From positions 17,770 through 81,769 of the forward strand of contig JAFSCD010000011.1 of assembly GCA_017436955.1 (NCBI GenBank): a stretch of DNA of 64,000 nucleotides. The letters are read 5' to 3'. Source of the stretch: Oscillospiraceae bacterium. GTDB lineage: Bacteria; Bacillota; Clostridia; Oscillospirales; Oscillospiraceae. A program made the translations under genes and the position numbers. The notes under the pieces are model-generated. The model saw only the letters and a list, made by a program, of their open reading frames with translations, was not told where the DNA came from and did not search any database. Position 1 is the first letter of the stretch, and every line of letters starts with the position of its first letter. This document shows positions 18,039 to 26,173 of the stretch, piece by piece.

Positions 18039-18815
18039 ATGATCAAGACCCGATATCCCATCGTTCTTGTTCACGGAATGATGGTGAAGGATTTTCTGTT
18101 CTGGCACGCATTTCGCGGCATTTCCGACCACCTGAAGGCACAGGGTCTTACCGTATATGTGACCAATCAGGACGGTGTCGGCAGCGTTGCCACCAATGCC
18201 CTGCAGCTGAAGGCGGAGATCCTTGCTATCCTCGCAAAAGAAAACTGCGAAAAGGTCAATCTGATCGCCCATTCCAAGGGCGGCGTGGATTGCCGGTATA
18301 TGATCACCCATTTGGGTATGGAAAACAGTGTGGCATCCCTTACCACACTTTCTACGCCCCATCACGGCTCCGGATTGAGCGCGCAGCTTTTGAAAATGCC
18401 GGCGTTTGCGGCGAAAAGTGTGGCTTTTTTCAACGATCTTTTCTTCCGCATCTGCGGCGACAAGCAGCCGGACATTCTGCAGCTTGGCAAGGATCTGACC
18501 CCGGAAGCTATGGAGCAGTTCAACCGGAACACCCCCGATATGCCCGGGGTGTATTACCAGAGCTATTCCTCCACCCTGACCGAGAAAAAATCCCTGCTGT
18601 ATCTGCCCTACAAGGTTTCCCGTCACTGCGAGCAGGATGCCACCGACGGTATGGTTTCTGTTTCCTCCAGCCAATGGGGTGAATATCAGGGTGACCTGGG
18701 CGATGATCTGGATCATTTCAAAATGGTGGGCGTGTACGGTCGCAAGGACAAGCTCACCGGCGTGAGTATGCACTATCTTCATATTATCCGCCATTTGCAA
18801 TCGTTAGGTTTTTAG
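18039..18815 (+). CDS. Alpha/beta-hydrolase, triacylglycerol-lipase-like
   Basis: The 258-aa protein has the oxyanion-hole motif VLVHGMM near residue 9-15, the nucleophile elbow AHSKG with Ser79, and a likely catalytic His in DDLDHFKMVG near the end, the layout of the lipase family that includes Pseudomonas LipA-type and Staphylococcus lipases. STPHHGS after the nucleophile is also typical. No signal peptide is visible, so it may act inside the cell on acylglycerols or other esters. It sits between tpiA and tsaC on the same strand with its own GGAGGTG ribosome site. Confidence 0.85.
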   Translation: MIKTRYPIVLVHGMMVKDFLFWHAFRGISDHLKAQGLTVYVTNQDGVGSVATNALQLKAEILAILAKENCEKVNLIAHSKGGVDCRYMITHLGMENSVASLTTLSTPHHGSGLSAQLLKMPAFAAKSVAFFNDLFFRICGDKQPDILQLGKDLTPEAMEQFNRNTPDMPGVYYQSYSSTLTEKKSLLYLPYKVSRHCEQDATDGMVSVSSSQWGEYQGDLGDDLDHFKMVGVYGRKDKLTGVSMHYLHIIRHLQSLGF

Positions 18816-18834
18816 TATTCAGGAGACTTTTTTT

Positions 18835-19869
18835 ATGAGAACACTTGTGTTGTCCGCAAATGAACTGAATACCGCCCAAATTGCCGCCGATATTCTGAAA
18901 AACGGCGGTCTGGTGGCGTTGCCCACGGAAACGGTGTACGGCTTGGGTGCAAACGGTCTGGACCCGGATGCCGTTGCCCAAATTTTCACAGTGAAGGGTC
19001 GCCCCCAGGACAATCCGCTGATCCTGCACATCGCAGATCCGGAGCAGATGGCGCTGTTCTGCCATCATATCCCCGAAGCTGCCTACGCATTGGCGAAGGC
19101 CTTTTGGCCCGGCCCGCTGACTATAGTGCTGCCGGCAAAGGATATCGTTCCGCTGTCCACCCGGGCAAACCTGCCCACGGTGGCTGTCCGCTGCCCGGAT
19201 TGCGATATTACCCGTGAAATCATCCGCCGTGCAGGCGTTCCCATCGCGGCGCCCTCTGCCAATATTTCCGGCAAGCCCTCCACCACCACCGCACAGCACG
19301 TCTATGACGATCACGCCGGCAAGATTCCGCTGATCGTAGATGGCGGCGCCTGCCGTGTGGGTGTGGAATCCACCATTGTGGATCTGACAGAAGCCCGTCC
19401 CCGTCTGCTGCGTCCCGGTGGCATTACGCCGGAGCAGCTGAAGGCTGTTCTGGGCGATCTTCTCATCGACAAGGCGGTCACCGCCAGCATCGACCGGGAT
19501 ACCGTGGTGAAAGCTCCCGGAATGAAGTACCGCCACTATGCCCCGGCAGAGCCGGTGGTCATCGTTGCAGGCAGCCGGGAAAAGGCGGCGGAATATATCC
19601 ACAGACATTTTGTTCCCGGTGACCGGGTGCTGTGTTTTGAGGAAGAGCTGCCCCTTTACGCCGATTGCGATCCCCTCTCCTACGGCAGGGAAGCCGACGT
19701 GGAGACCCTCTGCGCCGGTCTGTTTGCCGCGCTGCGCGAACTGGATGATGCGTCCATCCATCAGGTTTTCGCGCGCTGTCCGGAAGGTGACGGCGTTGCC
19801 TTCGCGGTACAAAACCGGCTGAAAAAGGCGGCTGCCTTCCACATCATTGATGCGGAGGTAGAGGTATGA
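18835..19869 (+). CDS. tsaC: L-threonylcarbamoyladenylate synthase (Sua5 type)
   Basis: The 344-aa enzyme makes threonylcarbamoyl-AMP from threonine, bicarbonate and ATP for the t6A37 modification of tRNAs. The YrdC domain covers about residues 1-200 (GLVALPTETVYGLGANGLDPDA, KGRPQDNPLILHI, WPGPLTIVLPAKD, PSANISGKPSTTTAQHV) and a C-terminal Sua5 domain follows after the linker ending APGMKYRHYAPAEPV. The stop overlaps the coaE start by 4 nt. Confidence 0.94.
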   Translation: MRTLVLSANELNTAQIAADILKNGGLVALPTETVYGLGANGLDPDAVAQIFTVKGRPQDNPLILHIADPEQMALFCHHIPEAAYALAKAFWPGPLTIVLPAKDIVPLSTRANLPTVAVRCPDCDITREIIRRAGVPIAAPSANISGKPSTTTAQHVYDDHAGKIPLIVDGGACRVGVESTIVDLTEARPRLLRPGGITPEQLKAVLGDLLIDKAVTASIDRDTVVKAPGMKYRHYAPAEPVVIVAGSREKAAEYIHRHFVPGDRVLCFEEELPLYADCDPLSYGREADVETLCAGLFAALRELDDASIHQVFARCPEGDGVAFAVQNRLKKAAAFHIIDAEVEV

Positions 19870-20450
19870 TCCTGGGCATTACCGGCGGCTCCGGCAGCGG
19901 CAAGACCACCCTTTTGCAGCAGATCGCGGCTGCCGGCGGCGTAATTATGGATTGCGACGCCATTTACCATCAGCTCCTGCGTGAAGATCAGACCTTACTG
20001 CAGACCATCGACGCACGCTTTCCCGGCACCGTCACTGACGGTCAGCTGGACCGCAAAAAGCTGGGCGCAGTTGTGTTTGCCGATGACGCGGCTTTGCAGG
20101 ACTTGAATACCATCACCCACGGCGCTGTCCGGCAGGAGGTTTTGCGGATCCTTTCGGCAAAGCCCCGGCTTGCCGCCATTGACGCCATCGGTCTGTTTGA
20201 AAGCGGTCTGGACGCCCTTTGCGATGTGACCGTAGCGGTCACCGCACCGCAGGAGCTGCGGATCCAGCGTCTGATGGCTCGGGACGGCATCTCCCGGGAG
20301 TACGCTCAAAAGCGGATCGCGGCACAGCACTCCGACGGCTGGTATCGCGAAAAATGCAGCTACACTCTGGAAAATTGCGGCGAATTAGATGCATTCGCAA
20401 CAAAATGTATTGCATTTTTACAGCGTTTGGGTATAATGAAAGCAGACTAA
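19866..20450 (+). CDS. coaE: Dephospho-CoA kinase
   Basis: The 194-aa P-loop kinase performs the last step of CoA synthesis. It begins MILGITGGSGSGKTTLLQQI (Walker A) and keeps VIMDCDAIYHQLL, THGAVRQEVLRIL and the LID-type region RLMARDGISREYAQKRIAAQ. Coupled to tsaC by an ATGA overlap. Confidence 0.93.
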   Translation: MILGITGGSGSGKTTLLQQIAAAGGVIMDCDAIYHQLLREDQTLLQTIDARFPGTVTDGQLDRKKLGAVVFADDAALQDLNTITHGAVRQEVLRILSAKPRLAAIDAIGLFESGLDALCDVTVAVTAPQELRIQRLMARDGISREYAQKRIAAQHSDGWYREKCSYTLENCGELDAFATKCIAFLQRLGIMKAD

Positions 20451-20471
20451 ATACGAAAGGAACTGAAACTT

Positions 20472-21857
20472 ATGACTGCTGACGAACTGCGTGAATCCCT
20501 GCTGGCTTCCCCCAAGAACGGCTATGCCCGCATCAGTGCGGAGCAGCGCGCCGAAATGGAAGCCTATTGCAAGCGCTATATGGCATTTATGGACGCGTGC
20601 AAGACCGAGCGCGAGGCCACTACCTGGGCTGCCGCTGAAGCCGAGAAGCTTGGCTTCAAGCCCTTTGCACCCGGTATGGATGCCAAGCCCGGCGACAAGA
20701 TCTATCTGAATAACCGTGGCAAGTCCATTATGCTTGCTGTCATCGGCAAGCGCAGCCTTGCCGATGGCGCAAATATTTGCGCCGCCCACGTGGACTCTCC
20801 CCGTATGGACATTAAACCCAATCCCCTTTACGAGGATTCTGAAATCGCCTTCTTCAAGACCCATTACTACGGCGGCATCAAGAAATACCAGTGGGTCACC
20901 ATTCCCCTGGCGCTGCACGGCGTTGTTTATCGCAAGGACGGCACGGTGCTCACCGTTACCGTAGGCGAGGACGACACCGATCCCGTGCTGATGGTTTCCG
21001 ATCTGCTGCCCCACCTGGCGGCTGACCAGATGCAGAAGCCCCTGGCAAAGGGCATTGCCGGCGAACAGCTGAACGTGATCCTGGGCACCGAGCCCGTGGA
21101 AGGCGACGGCAGCGATATGGTCAAGCTGAATATCCTGCGCATCCTGAACGAAAAGTACGGTCTGGTCGAGGCGGATTTCCTGTCTGCCGAGCTGACCATC
21201 GTGCCTGCCGGCCGCTGTCGTGAGGTAGGTCTGGACCGCAGCCTGATCGGCGCTTACGGTCACGATGACCGGGTATGTGCATACGCCGAGCTGGAGGCTC
21301 TTTTCACCATCGGCACCCCCGACAAGACCTGCGTCTGCATTCTGGCTGACAAGGAAGAGATCGGCTCCGTTGGCATTTCCGGTATGCAGAGCGAGGCATT
21401 TGAGTACTTTATGGAGACTCTGTGCGATGCCCAGGGCGTCAAGCTGACCCAGTGCTTCGCCAACTCCTTCTGCCTGTCTGCCGACGTTTCCAACGCCTTC
21501 GACCCCAACTTTCCGGAGACCTGCGACCGCCGCAACAACTCCGCACTGAATTACGGCGTTTCCATCTGCAAGTATACCGGTTCCCGTGGCAAGGGCGGCG
21601 CCTCCGACGCTTCCGCCGAAGCTATGGGTCACATCCGCACCACCTTTGAAAACGCCGGCGTTATCTGGCAGATCGCCACGCTGGGCAAGGTGGATCAGGG
21701 CGGTGGCGGCACCGTTGCAGCCTATATGGCAAACCGCAATATCGTCACCGTGGATGCCGGCGTACCCGTTTTGAGCATGCACGCACCCATCGAGCTGGTC
21801 TCCAAGCTGGATTGCTACGAGACCATGCTGGCCTGCAAGGCAATTTATCTGGCATAA
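20472..21857 (+). CDS. M18-family metallo-aminopeptidase
   Basis: The 461-aa enzyme belongs to the M18 aspartyl-aminopeptidase-like family of dodecameric, two-zinc, cytosolic aminopeptidases. Metal and catalytic residues appear in ICAAHVDSPRMDIKP (His and Asp), LADKEEIGSVGISG (catalytic Glu-Glu), HDDRVCAYAELEAL and the C-terminal VLSMHAP (His). Family members release N-terminal residues from peptides; substrate preference is not readable. It is followed by a strong terminator, closing the run that began at trmL. Confidence 0.92.
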   Translation: MTADELRESLLASPKNGYARISAEQRAEMEAYCKRYMAFMDACKTEREATTWAAAEAEKLGFKPFAPGMDAKPGDKIYLNNRGKSIMLAVIGKRSLADGANICAAHVDSPRMDIKPNPLYEDSEIAFFKTHYYGGIKKYQWVTIPLALHGVVYRKDGTVLTVTVGEDDTDPVLMVSDLLPHLAADQMQKPLAKGIAGEQLNVILGTEPVEGDGSDMVKLNILRILNEKYGLVEADFLSAELTIVPAGRCREVGLDRSLIGAYGHDDRVCAYAELEALFTIGTPDKTCVCILADKEEIGSVGISGMQSEAFEYFMETLCDAQGVKLTQCFANSFCLSADVSNAFDPNFPETCDRRNNSALNYGVSICKYTGSRGKGGASDASAEAMGHIRTTFENAGVIWQIATLGKVDQGGGGTVAAYMANRNIVTVDAGVPVLSMHAPIELVSKLDCYETMLACKAIYLA

Positions 21858-21863
21858 GCAATT

Positions 21864-21894
21864 CTCCCCACGGGTTTTCCGTGGGGAGTTTTTT
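21864..21894 (+). terminator. Intrinsic terminator after the M18 gene
   Basis: A perfect 10-bp stem (CTCCCCACGG 21864-21873, complement 21879-21888), 5-nt loop, then six T. Confidence 0.93.
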
Positions 21895-21917
21895 GCCTTC
21901 TGTTCACAATTCCTTGC

Positions 21918-21946
21918 TTTACATTTGGTCGAATCAATGGTAGAAT
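21918..21946 (+). promoter_or_regulatory. Probable promoter of the SEDS gene
   Basis: TTTACA (21918-21923), 17 nt, TAGAAT (21941-21946), 50 nt before the TTG start. Confidence 0.7.
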
Positions 21947-21996
21947 GAAGCCGTGGAGAGTTGACCCCCACGGCTTAACGAAAGGAGGCGGATAGC

Positions 21997-23169
21997 TTGC
22001 GCGATTTTATTCAGGAACTGAAGAAGTTTTTCCGCAAAGGCGATATGCTGCTGCTGATGCTGTGCCTTGCCACATCCGCCTTCGGCACGCTGATCATCGC
22101 CAGCGTTACCAACGCCCCGAAATTCGGCAGCTCCACCCGATATATCGCCGTCCAGATCGGCGCCACCCTGATCGGCGTTGTTTTCTACGCCATCATGTCC
22201 AGCATTGATACGGATGTATTTTCCGAACATCGGCGGACATTGATGATCATCAGCGCCTTGCTGCTGCTGGCGCTGGTGCCCTTCGGCACGGATAACAACA
22301 CCGGTAACAAGAGCTGGATCGAAATTCCCATCATTCACATCAATATCCAGCCTGCGGAAATTTGCAAGATCCTGTACATTTTGATCACCGCATCCATAAT
22401 GGCATCCCACCAAAACCGGGCGTCAGCGCCGCTGTCGGTTTTACACGTCACCACATATCTGGTAGTATTTTTCATGGGCAACTGGCTCATTTCCTCCGAC
22501 CTGGGCGTTTCGCTGATCTTTGGCGGCATCTTCTTCGGTATGGTCGTTGCCGGCGGTATCAACTGGGGTTGGATCCTGGCAGGTCTGGGGCTTTTGGCCA
22601 CCGGCGGACCTTTCGTATTATACAATTTCTTCTCGGAAGAGCAGCGAAACCGTATTTTGTACGTATTTATGCCCGAAGTTATCGACCCCGAGGGTCTGGA
22701 CGAAGGCTGGCACACCACCCAGAGCTTAAAATCCCTTACCGGCGGCGGTTTCAGCGGTCAGGGTCTTTTCAACGGCAACCGCACCCAGAGCGGCAGTCTG
22801 TTCGCCCAGCACACGGACTATATCTTCTCCTCCATCGGTGAAGAGCTCGGCTTTGTGGGCTGTATGCTGGTGGTGGGTCTTCTGCTGCTGATCATCATCC
22901 GCTGCATTTGGGTGGGTGTCCACAGCAAGGACTATATGCGGCGGCTGGTATGCTTTGGCGCCGCTTCCGCTATGATTTTCCAGGTTTTTTGTAACGTGGG
23001 TATGTGCCTGGGTGTTACACCGGTTATCGGTCTGACGCTGCCGTTTTTCAGCTACGGCGGCAGCTCCATCGTTACCACCTACGCCATGCTGGGACTGGTA
23101 TCCGGCGTCCACGCCCGACCTTCGCCACGAAGTCACGAGCGGTATATCCGACCGCCCTTCTATTACTGA
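21997..23169 (+). CDS. rodA: RodA/FtsW/SpoVE-family peptidoglycan glycosyltransferase
   Basis: The 390-aa SEDS protein has about ten membrane helices and polymerises lipid II. Family landmarks are KSWIEIPIIHINIQPAEICKI, LISSDLGVSLIF (the conserved Asp), QSLKSLTGGGFSGQGLF, TDYIFSSIGEELGF and GLTLPFFSYGGSSIV. The start is TTG 21997, 8 nt after AAAGGAGG; there is no better ATG. Overall it resembles RodA more than FtsW, but no mreBCD or penicillin-binding protein gene is adjacent to settle this. Confidence 0.87.
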   Translation: MRDFIQELKKFFRKGDMLLLMLCLATSAFGTLIIASVTNAPKFGSSTRYIAVQIGATLIGVVFYAIMSSIDTDVFSEHRRTLMIISALLLLALVPFGTDNNTGNKSWIEIPIIHINIQPAEICKILYILITASIMASHQNRASAPLSVLHVTTYLVVFFMGNWLISSDLGVSLIFGGIFFGMVVAGGINWGWILAGLGLLATGGPFVLYNFFSEEQRNRILYVFMPEVIDPEGLDEGWHTTQSLKSLTGGGFSGQGLFNGNRTQSGSLFAQHTDYIFSSIGEELGFVGCMLVVGLLLLIIIRCIWVGVHSKDYMRRLVCFGAASAMIFQVFCNVGMCLGVTPVIGLTLPFFSYGGSSIVTTYAMLGLVSGVHARPSPRSHERYIRPPFYY

Positions 23170-23171
23170 CA

Positions 23172-23200
23172 ACAGCGCAGCAGATGATCTGCTGCGCTGT
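23172..23200. terminator. Bidirectional hairpin between convergent genes
   Basis: A 13-bp perfect stem (ACAGCGCAGCAGA 23172-23184, complement 23188-23200) with a 3-nt loop lies between the convergent rodA and DUF4375 genes; short T-rich DNA follows on the plus side. Confidence 0.75.
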
Positions 23201-23205
23201 TTGTA

Positions 23206-23976
23206 TTAAAATTCCGTGATGTGGCTTTTGATATAGGCAATCACAAAGTCCTGCAACGCCGGAAGCGCGTAATAGGCTTCGTCAAAGGCGTCGAAATCAT
23301 ATCGCTTGGCTTGCTTTTTGAAGTCTCTTGCTTTGAAGATCCGGAAGGATTCCAGATCGGAAACATCAATATTATTCTGCGCAATAAATCCGTCAAAGAG
23401 ATCCTTGTGTGTCTGCGCGCCCACATCCTCCAGCGCCCGGCTGACATAGGGCGCCATAGTCCGTGTGGAATTCACGAAGAACTGGCAAAGACCGCCGTTT
23501 TGCACCTCCGCGTCAAACATTTCCAAAATATACACCGTTCTGCGAGCGCCGGAAAACTGCGCCAGCTCCTGCTGTGCATCCTCCGCTTCAGCGGCGATAT
23601 CCAGATTCTGCAGATACACGGTTTCACACAGCTCCTCATCGCCGAGTTGCAGCAGCGCTTCGCCGTGCAGCGCCTTATTGGCTTCGTTGGCACCCACGAC
23701 TTCTTGCAGAAACGCCTTGGGGTCTGCCCGTAATTTATCCATCATTTCGTTAAATTCCGGGTCATCCTCGCTGCGGTAATCCGCAACGTGCAGCAAATAA
23801 AAGGCATACACGATCGCAACGATCACATTGGTAATGGCGACCGCCAGACCGATCATAAAAACGGTATCCGACCAAATGGCGCCGATGATCAGCAACGCAG
23901 CCGAAATGAGGATCAGCCAAAACAGCCGCACCGTTGCCAGTAACAAATTGATAAAAAACAGGGTTATTTTGCTCAT
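23206..23976 (-). CDS. DUF4375 (DMP19-like) protein with two N-terminal membrane helices
   Basis: The 256-aa product has two hydrophobic helices (about residues 5-27 and 30-58) and a soluble domain containing FDAEVQNGGLCQFFVNSTRTMAPYVSRALEDVGA, the hallmark of the DUF4375 family, whose function is not known. ATG 23976 follows GGAGG by about 5 nt; the longer TTG reading from 24000 is rejected. It is a single gene, convergent with rodA. Nothing nearby suggests a role. Confidence 0.85.
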   Translation of the reverse strand: MSKITLFFINLLLATVRLFWLILISAALLIIGAIWSDTVFMIGLAVAITNVIVAIVYAFYLLHVADYRSEDDPEFNEMMDKLRADPKAFLQEVVGANEANKALHGEALLQLGDEELCETVYLQNLDIAAEAEDAQQELAQFSGARRTVYILEMFDAEVQNGGLCQFFVNSTRTMAPYVSRALEDVGAQTHKDLFDGFIAQNNIDVSDLESFRIFKARDFKKQAKRYDFDAFDEAYYALPALQDFVIAYIKSHITEF

Positions 23977-24062
23977 AGCTTCCTCCTGGGTTTTTTCCAA
24001 TTATAGCATATTTGCATTGGGATGTAAAGGTGGGCTTTCCATTGAGCGCGACCTGCACGCAA

Positions 24063-24117
24063 GCCTCCCCTGTGTAAAGGGAGGTGGCTGTGCGCAGGCA
24101 CAGCCGGAGGGATTGTA
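24063..24117 (+). repeat. Short interspersed repeat, half of a MITE-like unit
   Basis: GCCTCCCCTGTGTAAAGGG and GGAGGGATTGT flank a CTGTG/CACAG hairpin. The same outline (CCCCCTTGTGTAAAGGG ... GGGGGATTGT) opens the repeat at 45808-45990, so the genome carries a family of these. Confidence 0.6.
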
Positions 24118-24148
24118 ATAAATAACAACGATTTTATGGTGTGACCCT

Positions 24149-24217
24149 TGGTCAAGCTCCCCTTCGGGGGTGACCCGCTGGAGATTCGTTTGCATTTTTG
24201 CCACGGGCAAAAATAAA
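24149..24217 (+). repeat. 69-bp direct repeat containing a tRNA-Lys 3' end, copy A
   Basis: This 69-nt block recurs exactly at 24250-24318 (101-nt offset). Inside it, 24169-24188 is identical over 20 nt to 24428-24447, the 3' end of the tRNA-Lys gene including part of its CCA. The block also contains a hairpin around CCACGGGCAAAAAT. Confidence 0.9.
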
Positions 24218-24249
24218 CGCTTCTCTTCTCCACCTTCGGGCGTGGCCCC

Positions 24250-24318
24250 TGGTCAAGCTCCCCTTCGGGGGTGACCCGCTGGAGATTCGTTTGCATTTTT
24301 GCCACGGGCAAAAATAAA
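24250..24318 (+). repeat. 69-bp direct repeat containing a tRNA-Lys 3' end, copy B
   Basis: Exact copy of 24149-24217; the tRNA-identical 20-mer is at 24270-24289. The two copies are separated by 32 nt of unrelated DNA. No gene is supported in 23977-24426; it is entirely repeat-derived or intergenic. Confidence 0.9.
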
Positions 24319-24391
24319 GGTTCGGCGCCATCCAGCTGGCGCCGGCAAGCTCATCCGCGTTGCATTTTATTTTTCGAATCTCCGCGGGTGC

Positions 24392-24427
24392 AAAAAAGCC
24401 GATACCCCGTAGGGTATCGGCTTTTTT
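24392..24427 (-). terminator. Strong intrinsic terminator of the tRNA transcript
   Basis: A 10-bp perfect stem (GCCGATACCC 24398-24407, complement 24412-24421) with 4-nt loop is flanked by A6 and T6, so it works in either direction; on the minus strand it directly follows tRNA-Lys. Confidence 0.93.
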
Positions 24428-24502
24428 GGTGACCCGCTGGAGATTCGAACTCCAGACCCATTGCTTAAAAGGCAATTGCTCTGCCAACTGAGCTAGCGGG
24501 TC
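24427..24502 (-). tRNA. tRNA-Lys(TTT)
   Basis: The 76-nt cloverleaf is complete: acceptor GACCCGC/GCGGGTC, D-arm GCTCAGTTGGCAGAGC, anticodon stem ATTGC/GCAAT with loop CTTTTAA (anticodon TTT), T-arm TGGAG-TTCGAAT-CTCCA, discriminator A and an encoded CCA. It is cotranscribed behind tRNA-Gln and ends at a strong terminator. Confidence 0.96.
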
Positions 24503-24512
24503 ATATATAACC

Positions 24513-24555
24513 CTGAAAGTAGGATACTGATTCTTCTCCGATATCCCACTTTCAG
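24513..24555. other. Stem-loop between the two tRNA genes
   Basis: CTGAAAGT (24513-24520) pairs with ACTTTCAG (24548-24555), extended by GGATA/TATCC. It probably marks the spacer for tRNA processing; no T-run follows. Confidence 0.5.
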
Positions 24556-24564
24556 AGGTTGAGC

Positions 24565-24639
24565 TGGCTGGGATGGCAGGATTTGAACCTACGAATGCCA
24601 GAGTCAAAGTCTGGTGCCTTACCGCTTGGCGACATCCCA
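24565..24639 (-). tRNA. tRNA-Gln(TTG)
   Basis: The 75-nt cloverleaf has acceptor TGGGATG/CATCCCA, anticodon stem CCAGA/TCTGG with loop CTTTGAC (anticodon TTG), T-arm GTAGG-TTCAAAT-CCTGC, discriminator G and an encoded CCA. A consensus promoter lies 35 nt upstream. Confidence 0.96.
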
Positions 24640-24673
24640 ATGTAAGCGCTAGCGCGCATCGGACACTTTTGGG

Positions 24674-24702
24674 ATTATACCATAAGTTTTCCCATATTGC
24701 AA
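24674..24702 (-). promoter_or_regulatory. Consensus promoter of the tRNA-Gln/tRNA-Lys transcript
   Basis: On the minus strand TTGCAA (24697-24702), 17 nt, TATAAT (24674-24679). Confidence 0.85.
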
Positions 24703-24746
24703 TAGTTTTTTCCACACAGAAAGAAAAACAAGAGGAGCCGATTTTT

Positions 24747-25718
24747 TTACAAACCGGCCTCCTGCTCTTTCATTTTTCCCAAAACTGACGCAAGCTCCGG
24801 GACGCTGGATATGCCACCAGGTCGGGTGGTGGACAGGCTCGCCGCCGTGCAGGCAAATGCCGCGATTTCGCGCAGCTGCGCCTCGCTCAACTGCTCCGGC
24901 GATGTCTGCTCCGTCAGTAATTTCCAAACCGCGCTGCCGCCGAAAATGTCGCCGGCGCCGGTGGTATCCACCACGCAAATACCGGGAACAGCTCCCACAG
25001 AGCCCTTCTCGCCGGCACTCCTGAACACGCAGCCCTTTGCGCCGCAGGTAACAAACACCAGCCGCACACCAAAATGCGCCAGAATATACTCTGCTCCTTC
25101 CTCCGGGCTCAAGCCAAAGAGAAAATCCACTTCCTCATCGCTGATCTTTACCACATCTGCCTGCTCCAGACCCCACAGCATCTGCTCTTTGGCAGCTTCC
25201 GGCGCAGGCCACAGCGGCTTGCGCAAATTGGGATCAAAGGTGATCAGCTTGCCCTTTTGCCGGGCATAGGCAACCGCCTGCACGGTGGCAGACCGGGAAG
25301 GCTCATCCGTCAGCGACAAGGTTCCGAAATGAAAGATTTTGGCTTCGTCGATCAGCTCCAGCCGCAATTCTTCAAATTTCAGGCAAGTATCCGCACCGGG
25401 CTTCCGGGCAAAGGAAAACTCCCGGTCACCCTGCGCATCCAGCGTTACAAAGGCAAGGGTCGTAAACACAGCCTTGTCCTGCACGATGCCCCGGGTGTCG
25501 ATCCCGGCTTTCTCCAGGCTGCCGATGAGCATATTCCCAAAGGCATCTTTGCCCACCTTGCCCAGCAGCGCGGTTTTTGCGCCGAACTTCGCCAGTGCCG
25601 CCAGGAAATTGGCCGGCGCACCGCCGGGATGGGCTGCCATCGTGGGATAGCCGTCCGCGTCTGTCTGCAGGCAGGTAAAGTCGATCAACAGTTCACCAAT
25701 CGCAACTACATCTATCAT
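24747..25718 (-). CDS. PfkB-family sugar kinase, fructokinase-like
   Basis: The 323-aa ribokinase-fold enzyme phosphorylates a sugar, most likely fructose, from ATP. It shows the first PfkB signature region (AAHPGGAPANFLAALAKFGAKTALLGKVGKDAFG) and the second with the catalytic Asp (VDTTGAGDIFGGSAV), close to bacterial fructokinases. ATG 25718 is 7 nt from GGAGA and overlaps the upstream stop by 4 nt. It is the last gene of the envelope operon, where its presence may be incidental. No sugar transporter is nearby. Confidence 0.88.
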   Translation of the reverse strand: MIDVVAIGELLIDFTCLQTDADGYPTMAAHPGGAPANFLAALAKFGAKTALLGKVGKDAFGNMLIGSLEKAGIDTRGIVQDKAVFTTLAFVTLDAQGDREFSFARKPGADTCLKFEELRLELIDEAKIFHFGTLSLTDEPSRSATVQAVAYARQKGKLITFDPNLRKPLWPAPEAAKEQMLWGLEQADVVKISDEEVDFLFGLSPEEGAEYILAHFGVRLVFVTCGAKGCVFRSAGEKGSVGAVPGICVVDTTGAGDIFGGSAVWKLLTEQTSPEQLSEAQLREIAAFACTAASLSTTRPGGISSVPELASVLGKMKEQEAGL

Positions 25719-26173
25719 ACACAATTCTCCACCGGATGCGCCTGAATATACGCATCCAAAATACTTGCCGCCGTATACACCATTGCCGCACAGGGACGCT
25801 GGCGGTAATATTCCGCCGTTCTGGGGCTGGGGTTGGGATCGCTGGGAGGATTATTCAGAAGCTCACGGCAGATGATGCTGCCGTTCTGCTGCCGGAATTG
25901 CTCCGCAAGGCTCTGCACCAAAGCATAGAGCTCTTTCTTACCCTTCGTATCCTCCGGCTGATTGTAGCCGTACAGCAAACTGGTCACCAGCAGCATACCG
26001 CTGACCGCGCCGCAGACCTCACGCATTCTTCCCATACCGCCGCCAAAGGACGACGCCATTTTTGCGGACAGCGCCGCATCCAGGCCCGTCAGGTCGGAAA
26101 ACGCCACCGCCACAGCCTGGGCGCAGTTGTAGCCCTGCAGAAACAGCTGCGCTGCTCTCTCTGCCCGATCCAT
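25715..26173 (-). CDS. C_GCAxxG_C_C family protein
   Basis: The 152-aa protein matches a family defined by its cysteine pattern: GYNCAQAV, then FGGGMGRMREVCGAVSGMLL, then ICRELL and RPCAAMV. Members occur mostly in anaerobes and are thought to bind metal or take part in redox chemistry; the function is not established. It shares one nucleotide with the upstream lipoprotein stop (TGATG) and overlaps the downstream kinase by 4 nt, so it is translated in the same operon. Confidence 0.85.
   Translation of the reverse strand: MDRAERAAQLFLQGYNCAQAVAVAFSDLTGLDAALSAKMASSFGGGMGRMREVCGAVSGMLLVTSLLYGYNQPEDTKGKKELYALVQSLAEQFRQQNGSIICRELLNNPPSDPNPSPRTAEYYRQRPCAAMVYTAASILDAYIQAHPVENCV

Noticed and set aside
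24149-24318. CRISPR array in the repeat patch
   Set aside because: Only two 69-bp copies with a 32-nt gap, containing tRNA sequence; no third unit, no cas genes.
24152-24715. 187-aa minus-strand open frame across the tRNA genes and repeats
   Set aside because: It runs through two complete tRNA genes, a terminator and direct repeats.
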